17,798 bases of DNA from Alphaproteobacteria bacterium (lineage in GTDB: Bacteria > Pseudomonadota > Alphaproteobacteria > Rhodobacterales > Rhodobacteraceae), in assembly GCA_024277955.1 (NCBI GenBank), contig JAJRUE010000182.1, positions 1-17,798 of the forward strand, given 5' to 3'. Below the pieces are notes generated by a model. The model saw only the letters and a program-made list of their open reading frames with translations, was not told the origin of the DNA and did no database searches. A program made the translations under genes and the position numbers. This document shows, in pieces, positions 12,784 through 17,798 of this stretch. Within the stretch, counting starts at the first letter, position 1. Every line of letters starts with the position of its first letter.

Positions 12784-13771
12784 CGCGCCCGACTATACCC
12801 GGCTGCTGGACGCCGAAATCCGCGAGTTCATTCGCCGCACCGAGGCGCTGTGCCCGACCGACAGTTTTGCCCAAGGCATCGCCGAATACCGGCGGCGCTA
12901 CGATGCCATGTGCCAGGTGTTCCGGGTCGCGTATCCGGCTGGTGTCAGCGCCAATGACGCGTGCCTTGGCGGGGTTCCAGTGCGCCGCTATCGCACGACG
13001 GCGGCGCCTGGCGGCGATGGCGGCGATGGCGGCCCAGTGGTGATCTATGCCCACGGCGGTTCCCTGACGCTGGGCGGGCTGGACAGCCACGACGATGTCT
13101 GCGCCGAGATCTGCGCCGCCACCGGGTTCGAGGTGGTTTCGCCCGACTACCGTCTGCTGCCCGAACATGACCTGGGTGACGCGCTGGCGGACATGCAGAC
13201 GGTGTTCGACCAGGTGACCGGCGGCGACGCCAGGGCCGTGGTTCTGGTGGGCGACAGCGCCGGGGCCTATCTGTGTGCCGCTTTGACCCATGCCAACCGC
13301 GGCAATGCGCGGCTGTTGGGGCAGGTGCTGATCTATCCGGGTCTTGGCGGCGGTGCCGCACCGCGCGGATCGCGCGCCCGGCACGCGCATGCGCCGCTGT
13401 TGACGCTGGAAGAGCTCAAGGGCGGGCAGGAATTGCTTGGCGACCGGCGCGAGGCCGGCGGGTATCCGGTGCCGCTGCGCGATACCGACTTTTCCGGCCT
13501 GCCGCCCACGGTCGCGATGGCCGCGCAATGCGACCCGATTGCCGATGACGCGCATGACTATGCCGGCTTGATCCGTGCGGCGGGCGGGCAGGCGCTGGCC
13601 TTTACTGACGAAGGGCTTGTCCACGGCCATCTGCGCGCCCGCCACATGTCGCGGTGCGCCGGCGAGAGCTTTGCAAGGGTGCTGCGGGCGATCCGCGTGG
13701 TCGGATCCGGCGCACCGCTTGAACGCGAAGCCATTGGGCGTTCAGCCGAAACCTTGCAGTCTGATCGGTAA
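12776..13771 (+). CDS. HSL-family alpha/beta hydrolase (esterase, Aes-like)
   Basis: A 331-residue family IV (hormone-sensitive lipase type) carboxylesterase, probably cytoplasmic. The oxyanion loop is IYAHGGS (His93-Gly-Gly-Ser96, where HGGG is usual). Next come SPDYRLLPEH (residues 122-131), the nucleophile Ser161 in LVGDSAGA, the acid Asp253 in QCDPIADDA and His283 in EGLVHGH, so the triad is complete. A Gly-Gly-Asp tandem (residues 79-86) precedes the first central strand. The ATG lies inside the end of the phosphodiesterase gene, so the two are coupled and probably act on one substrate, for example an acylated phosphodiester. The gene ends 32 bp from the convergent CocE-type gene. The natural ester is unknown. 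Confidence 0.88.
   Translation: MTDAPDYTRLLDAEIREFIRRTEALCPTDSFAQGIAEYRRRYDAMCQVFRVAYPAGVSANDACLGGVPVRRYRTTAAPGGDGGDGGPVVIYAHGGSLTLGGLDSHDDVCAEICAATGFEVVSPDYRLLPEHDLGDALADMQTVFDQVTGGDARAVVLVGDSAGAYLCAALTHANRGNARLLGQVLIYPGLGGGAAPRGSRARHAHAPLLTLEELKGGQELLGDRREAGGYPVPLRDTDFSGLPPTVAMAAQCDPIADDAHDYAGLIRAAGGQALAFTDEGLVHGHLRARHMSRCAGESFARVLRAIRVVGSGAPLEREAIGRSAETLQSDR
13010..13032 (+). repeat. 9-bp in-frame tandem repeat (2.5 copies)
   Basis: GGCGGCGAT is repeated at 13010-13018 and 13019-13027, followed by GGCGG. It encodes Gly-Gly-Asp units in a surface loop of the HSL esterase. The 9-bp unit keeps the reading frame, so copy number could vary without breaking the gene. Confidence 0.7.
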
Positions 13772-13782
13772 CTCTGCCGGGT

Positions 13783-13803
13783 GGTTGCGCGCAGCGCGTG
13801 ACC
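13783..13803. terminator. Possible terminator stem between convergent genes
   Basis: GGTTGCGCG (13783-13791) and CGCGTGACC (13795-13803) form a 9-bp stem with two G-U pairs and a 3-nt loop, filling most of the 32-bp convergent gap. On the minus-strand RNA the G-U pairs become A-C mismatches, so it serves the plus strand better. There is no T-run. Confidence 0.35.
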
Positions 13804-15786
13804 CTAGATCAGATCCCGCGCGATGGTGTCGCGATAGTCCTGTCCAAAGACCTTTTTCGCGCCATCGAACGCTTCGACGCGCGCGCGCAAGAAGAAATGC
13901 GTCGCATCCGACCACATTTCGCTATGCGTTTCGGTCCTGAGCACCCAGTCGCCGCGCCTCAGGGTGTCGCTCCAATGGGTGCGACCGCGTGCGGACAGGG
14001 GGTCGTCCGGGTGGATCGACCACCATTCGCGGGCGATCTGGTCGGTGATCAGCCCGTGATCGGCGTCTTCCACCGCCCCGAAATCGTCGCGTATCTGCAA
14101 GGTGACAACGCCGGTTTCGCGGTCGGTGACGGTTTCGCGCTGATGGGTTTCCGGCCGCAACACCTTGTGCGGCCAGGGCGGGGCCGCTTGGGGCGGGGCA
14201 AAGGTGACCGGGCGGTTGCCGGTGGGCCCGGCCAGCGGCAGGGTCAGGGTTCCGCCGCTGACGCTCAGCCGGCTGCGCCCCGGCGCGGGCCAGGCCAGCG
14301 GCCAGTAGGCGTTCGACAGCGACAGCCGCAGCCGGTGGCCCGCGGGCAGTTCGTAGGCGACGTGGTCAAGCGTCACCGTCACCTCGATCGGGCGACCCAC
14401 CGGCATCGGGGCAGGCTGCGCCGGGTTGTCGCGGTGGGTCAGGTTGAGCACCCCGTAGGTGATCCGGCAGACGCTGCCGTCGGGGCGCAGATCGTTCAAC
14501 CGCACCGCCAGCTGCGCCACCGGAACATCGCTGGCCACGCGCAACGTCACCTGCACGGCGCCGGCGATGGCCAGCGGGGCGCGCAGGGGCGCGCCGTCGA
14601 AACAGGTGGACAGCGCGTCGTCTCGGCGCTGGTCGCCGGGCAGGTCGGGGCCTTGCCAGATCGCGCAGTATTCGCCGGCGTCCCGGCCGGTATCCGCCGG
14701 GCTGTTGATGATGCGCGCAACCGGCGCGGGCGCATCGGCCAGCCGGTCACCGGCAAGGTGCAGGCGGATGGTTTTGCGCGGGCTCGGGGTTTGCGCGATC
14801 CAGCGGCCGCGCCGCCGGGCGTAGACCGCCTGCGGGGGTTCGCTTTCCTGCAGGAAAAGCCGCAGCGCCGGGTCGGCTTCGACGCCGGTCTGCCGGCCCT
14901 TCAGCCAGCGATCCCACCAGCGAAGCGCCTCTTGCAGAAAACCGATCCGCGGCTCTGGCGTCGCGAAATGCGGATATTTGTGGATCCACGGCCCGACGAT
15001 GCCCTTCACCGGCGCATCCAGGTTCTCCACCAGGGCGGGCACCGCGTTCTTGTAACCGTCGCCCCAGCCGCTGATCGCAAGCGTCGCGGCCCTGATGGCC
15101 GAAAAATCTTCACACACCGACCCGTGCCGCCAATAGGCGTCCCGGCGCTGATGCCCCAGCCAGCGCGCCGCCAGAAAGGGATTGGCCCGCAGCCGGTCCA
15201 GCCACATCTCGCGCCAGCGCCGCCCGACCACCGCGCGGTCCGGCGCGCGCGACGAATAGCACAGCATGGTCGCGCCCCAGCCCAGGTTTTCGTTCAGCAG
15301 ACAGCCGCCCTTGTAGTGGATGTCATCGGCAAAGCGGTCGACGGTGGAACACAGGGTAATGATCGCCCTGAGCGGTTCGGGCGCCAGCGCCGCCACCTGC
15401 AAGGCGTTGAAACCGCCCCAGCTTATCCCCATCATCCCCACCGCGCCGCTGCACCAGCGCTGGCGCGCGATCCAGCCGATCACCTGCACCGCGTCGTCCA
15501 GTTCGCGCGGCGTGTATTCGTCCGCCATCAGGCCCTGGCTGTCGCCGTTGCCGCGAATATCGACGCGCAGGCAGGCGTAGCCGTGGCTGGCGAACCAGGG
15601 GTGGGTCAGCGCATCGCGCGCCACCGTTCCGTCGCGCTTGCGATAGGGCAGGTATTCCAGGATCGCCGGCACCGGGGCGCGGCCGGCTTTTTCCGGCAGC
15701 CAGACGCGCGCCGACAGGCGGGTGCCGTCGTTCAGCACGATCGGCTGGTCGGGGATTTCGGAGACCGCAAACGGACCCATCGTCAT
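13804..15786 (-). CDS. CocE/NonD-family alpha/beta hydrolase (X-Pro dipeptidyl-peptidase S15 type)
   Basis: A 660-residue serine hydrolase of the S15/CocE group, which cleaves esters (cocaine esterase), amides or acyl-proline peptides. The alpha/beta domain has LEYLPYRKRDG (Tyr48, an oxyanion-hole candidate as in CocE), VDIRGNGDSQG, the nucleophile Ser122 in GMMGISWGGFNALQ, Asp243 in SGWGDGYKN and His269 in VGPWIHKYPH. The Asp-to-His spacing matches CocE closely. The C-terminal jelly-roll domain covers roughly residues 320-560 (for example VTVTLDHVAYELPAGHRLRLSLSNAYWP). About 90 further residues after that are less familiar. There is no signal peptide. The start (complement of 15784-15786) has AGGGA eight bases upstream; a second ATG lies two codons downstream. 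It is divergent from the formate dehydrogenase operon. Confidence 0.88.
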   Translation of the reverse strand: MTMGPFAVSEIPDQPIVLNDGTRLSARVWLPEKAGRAPVPAILEYLPYRKRDGTVARDALTHPWFASHGYACLRVDIRGNGDSQGLMADEYTPRELDDAVQVIGWIARQRWCSGAVGMMGISWGGFNALQVAALAPEPLRAIITLCSTVDRFADDIHYKGGCLLNENLGWGATMLCYSSRAPDRAVVGRRWREMWLDRLRANPFLAARWLGHQRRDAYWRHGSVCEDFSAIRAATLAISGWGDGYKNAVPALVENLDAPVKGIVGPWIHKYPHFATPEPRIGFLQEALRWWDRWLKGRQTGVEADPALRLFLQESEPPQAVYARRRGRWIAQTPSPRKTIRLHLAGDRLADAPAPVARIINSPADTGRDAGEYCAIWQGPDLPGDQRRDDALSTCFDGAPLRAPLAIAGAVQVTLRVASDVPVAQLAVRLNDLRPDGSVCRITYGVLNLTHRDNPAQPAPMPVGRPIEVTVTLDHVAYELPAGHRLRLSLSNAYWPLAWPAPGRSRLSVSGGTLTLPLAGPTGNRPVTFAPPQAAPPWPHKVLRPETHQRETVTDRETGVVTLQIRDDFGAVEDADHGLITDQIAREWWSIHPDDPLSARGRTHWSDTLRRGDWVLRTETHSEMWSDATHFFLRARVEAFDGAKKVFGQDYRDTIARDLI

Positions 15787-15840
15787 GGCATGTATCCCTG
15801 GTTTCGGCCTGCCGGCGGGATCGCGGCGGGGTGCCCCGCA

Positions 15841-15869
15841 ATCATGCACGCCCGGCCCGGCGCGGCCAA
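15841..15869 (-). promoter_or_regulatory. Possible promoter of the CocE-type gene
   Basis: On the minus strand, TTGGCC (complement of 15864-15869) and CATGAT (complement of 15841-15846) are separated by 17 bp, each matching the sigma-70 consensus at four of six positions. This would give a leader of roughly 50 nt. Weak evidence. Confidence 0.3.
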
Positions 15870-15889
15870 TCGCGAAAGCGGCAATTTTG

Positions 15890-15952
15890 GTCGGAACTGT
15901 CCCGGACCATGTCGGAACTGCCCTTTGAAGCCTGCCGGATTTGCCGTAGTTT
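15890..15952 (+). promoter_or_regulatory. Direct repeats and possible promoter of the fds operon
   Basis: GTCGGAACTG occurs exactly at 15890-15899 and 15911-15920, a 21-bp period (two helical turns) that would place two protein sites on the same DNA face. Just downstream, TTGAAG (15925-15930) and TAGTTT (15947-15952) with a 16-bp spacer form a weak sigma-70 pair. An activator bound at the repeats would sit immediately upstream of the -35. The regulator is unknown; no fds-type LysR gene is visible in the window. Confidence 0.4.
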
Positions 15953-15984
15953 CGCCAGGTGCACCACATGCGGAGACCGAGACC

Positions 15985-17661
15985 ATGGACCAGCCCGACC
16001 GATCCACGCCGCAGCGCCGCGACATTTCCCAGCCCAAGGGCCGCCAGGTCGACGAAACCGCGCTGGCCGAAGTGGCGATGCTCCTGGCCGAAATGCCGCG
16101 CCGCCGCGACATGCTGATCGAGGCGCTGCACGCGATCCAGGACGGGCTTGGGGCGCTGCATGTCCGTCACCTGGCCGCCCTGGCCGAGCTGTTCCACCTG
16201 TCCCAGGCCGAGGTCTACGAGGTCGCCAGTTTCTACCACCATTTCGACATCGTCCGGGAAGGCCAGGATGCGCCGGCCTCGCTGACCGTTCGCATCTGCG
16301 ACGGGCTGTCGTGCGAAATGGCGGGGTCGCGGACCCTGATCGACGCCTTGCAGTCCACCACCGATCCGGCGCGGGTGCGCATCCAGCCGGTCCCATGCAT
16401 CGGGCGCTGCGACAAGGCCCCGGCGGCCCAGATCGGCAAGCGCGCGGTGGACAACGCCAACCAGGCGCGCATCATCGAGGCCACGCTGATGGCGCACGAA
16501 GCCGAAATCCCGGCCTACGAATCGCTCGACGCCTACCGGTCGGTGCAGGGCTACCAGGTGCTCGGGCGGGTTCTGTCGGGCGAGATGGGGGCCGAGGCCG
16601 CCATCTCGATCATGTCGGATGCCGGGTTGCGCGGTCTTGGCGGCGCGGGGTTTCCGGCCGGGCGGAAATGGTCGATCGTGCGCGGTTTCGACGGCCCCCG
16701 GCTGATGACCGTCAACGCCGACGAGGGCGAGCCGGGGACGTTCAAGGACCGTTTCTGGCTCGAAAACTCGCCGCACCGGATGCTGGAAGGGGCGCTGATC
16801 GCGGCCCATGTGGTCGGCTGCGAACGGATCTACATTTATGTGCGCGACGAATACCCGGCGGTGCTTGAAATCCTGCGCCACGAGATTGCCGCCTTGAAAG
16901 ACGCCGGCCTGCTGTCCACGCCGATCGAACTGCGCCGCGGCGCGGGGGCCTATATCTGCGGCGAGGAAAGCGCGATGATCGAGTCGATCGAAGGCAAGCG
17001 CGGCCTGCCGCGCCACCGCCCGCCCTATATCGCCGAGGCCGGGCTGTTTGGCCGCCCGACGCTCAACCACAATGTCGAAACGCTTTCCTGGGCGCCCGAC
17101 ATCCTCAAGAACGGCGCCCGGTGGTTTGCCGACCAGGGCAGCACCGCCCGCCCCGGCCTGCGGTCCTATTCGGTGTCGGGCCGGGTCGCGAACCCGGGCG
17201 TCAAGCTGGCCCCGGCGGGGATCACCCTGCGCCGGCTGATCGACAATTTCTGCGGCGGCATGGCCGAAGGACAAACGCTCAAGGCGTTTTTCCCCGGCGG
17301 CGCTTCGGGCGGGGTCTTTCCGCCCGCGATGGCTGACCTGCCGCTGGACTTCGGCACGTTCGAGCCGCATGGCGGGCTGATCGGCAGCCACGCGGTGGTG
17401 GTGCTGGGGCAGGCGGATTCGGTGCGCGCGGCGGTGCTGAACACCATGCGCTTCTTTGCCCACGAAAGCTGCGGCCAGTGCACCCCGTGTCGCGCCGGAA
17501 CCGACAAGATTGTTCGAATACTGCAGGAACCGAACCCGGATCCGGGGCTTCTGGCCGAGTTGAAGTTGGTTATGTCCGACAGCTCGATCTGCGGGCTGGG
17601 GCAGGCGGCGGCCAATTGCGTGGCCCACCTGATCGAATATTTCCCGGAGGAACTGGCATGA
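15985..17661 (+). CDS. fdsB: NAD-dependent formate dehydrogenase, fused gamma-beta subunit (FdsG-FdsB)
   Basis: The NADH-forming electron module of a soluble, molybdenum- or tungsten-dependent formate dehydrogenase (558 residues). Residues 30-170 are the NuoE/FdsG-like domain: a helical part, then [2Fe-2S] ligands Cys105, Cys110, Cys138 and Cys142 (CDGLSC, CIGRC). Residues 190-558 are the NuoF/FdsB-like domain. FMN/NADH motifs are GLRGLGGAGFPAGRKW (215-230), NADEGEPGTFKDR (244-256) and GAGAYICGEESAMIESIEGKRG. The [4Fe-4S] ligands are Cys496, Cys499, Cys502 and Cys536 (ESCGQCTPCRAG, SICGLG). In Rhodobacter capsulatus, FdsG and FdsB are separate, and FdsB has an extra N-terminal domain that appears absent here. 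The start ATG at 15985 has GGAG nine bases upstream. It overlaps fdsA by ATGA. Confidence 0.93.
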   Translation: MDQPDRSTPQRRDISQPKGRQVDETALAEVAMLLAEMPRRRDMLIEALHAIQDGLGALHVRHLAALAELFHLSQAEVYEVASFYHHFDIVREGQDAPASLTVRICDGLSCEMAGSRTLIDALQSTTDPARVRIQPVPCIGRCDKAPAAQIGKRAVDNANQARIIEATLMAHEAEIPAYESLDAYRSVQGYQVLGRVLSGEMGAEAAISIMSDAGLRGLGGAGFPAGRKWSIVRGFDGPRLMTVNADEGEPGTFKDRFWLENSPHRMLEGALIAAHVVGCERIYIYVRDEYPAVLEILRHEIAALKDAGLLSTPIELRRGAGAYICGEESAMIESIEGKRGLPRHRPPYIAEAGLFGRPTLNHNVETLSWAPDILKNGARWFADQGSTARPGLRSYSVSGRVANPGVKLAPAGITLRRLIDNFCGGMAEGQTLKAFFPGGASGGVFPPAMADLPLDFGTFEPHGGLIGSHAVVVLGQADSVRAAVLNTMRFFAHESCGQCTPCRAGTDKIVRILQEPNPDPGLLAELKLVMSDSSICGLGQAAANCVAHLIEYFPEELA

Positions 17662-17798
17662 GCGCGCGCATCACCTTTACCCTGGACGGGCGCGACGTGC
17701 AGGCCGGGCCGGATGAAACCATCTGGTCCGTGGCCAAGCGCGAAGGCATCGCCATCACCCATCTGTGCCACAAGGACGACCCCGAATACCGCCCCGAC
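17658..17798 (+). CDS. fdsA: Formate dehydrogenase catalytic subunit alpha, N-terminal part
   Basis: The first 47 codons of a gene cut by the right edge. ITFTLDGRDVQAGPDETIWSVAKREG and THLCHKDDP are the beginning of the FdsA/NuoG-type [2Fe-2S] ferredoxin domain, with its first cluster Cys in HLCHK. The full protein, outside the window, should be about 900-950 residues and carry the bis-MGD active site that oxidises formate to CO2. The ATG overlaps the fused fdsGB stop (ATGA), so the subunits are co-translated. Confidence 0.9.
   Translation, partial: MSARITFTLDGRDVQAGPDETIWSVAKREGIAITHLCHKDDPEYRPD

Noticed and set aside
15787..15984. Sigma-54 promoter for the fds operon
   Set aside because: No TGGCA-N7-TGC type -24/-12 pair could be found in the intergenic region.
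13798..17661. Very long overlapping open frames on both strands (about 1287 codons plus, 1274 codons minus)
   Set aside because: Each is a real gene (fused fdsGB or the CocE hydrolase) extended through the antisense of its neighbour. GC-rich third positions keep the opposite frame open. Only the halves with family motifs and ribosome sites are supported.
1..17798. tRNA, rRNA, CRISPR array, insertion sequence or phage genes
   Set aside because: None was seen. Coding density is high, base composition is even, and there are no spaced repeats, transposase motifs or terminal inverted repeats.

Overview
The window is GC-rich and almost gap-free. It looks like chromosome of an alphaproteobacterium, most likely a Rhodobacterales (Rhodobacteraceae/roseobacter-type) strain. 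The reasons are strong G/C third-position bias, bet genes in the order betI-betB-(GST)-betA, a GATase1-AraC regulator divergent from a BKACE (DUF849) gene, an fds-type NAD-dependent formate dehydrogenase, and paired A/T-rich terminator-associated motifs that I recall from that group. All identifications come from reading motifs; no database search was possible.

Layout. (1) 1-1217: the 5' end of a minus-strand BKACE enzyme, probably the dehydrocarnitine-cleaving type, diverges from a DJ-1/AraC regulator of the CdhR/GbdR kind. (2) 1213-5763: a BetI operator/promoter, then betI, betB, a glutathione S-transferase-like gene and betA, mostly coupled by TGATG overlaps. This is the choline to betaine aldehyde to glycine betaine pathway. 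(3) 5846-10846: a complete Dpp/Opp-type ABC importer (Tat-type binding protein, two permeases, one double-ATPase) on the same strand and possibly in the same transcription unit. (4) 10847-10997: a convergent, hairpin-rich bidirectional terminator carrying two inverted copies of a TATTTT-GG-AGA-GAAG motif. (5) 10998-13771: an EEP-fold phosphodiesterase (minus) diverging from a type I phosphodiesterase/pyrophosphatase that overlaps an HSL-family esterase. (6) 13804-15786: a CocE/NonD-type alpha/beta hydrolase (minus). (7) 15985-17798: a fused FdsG-FdsB formate dehydrogenase subunit and the start of fdsA, running off the right edge.

How it may work together (inference). Carnitine (via BKACE) and choline (via BetA/BetB) both lead to glycine betaine. 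Betaine demethylation yields C1 units that end as formate, which the Fds enzyme would oxidise to make NADH. The ABC importer and the cluster of phosphodiesterases and esterases could supply choline or carnitine from esters or phosphodiesters. An ABC importer of the peptide class, a GST and several head-group-type hydrolases around a bet locus is the most unusual aspect of the window and the best candidate for an undescribed scavenging system. Every individual protein belongs to a known family.
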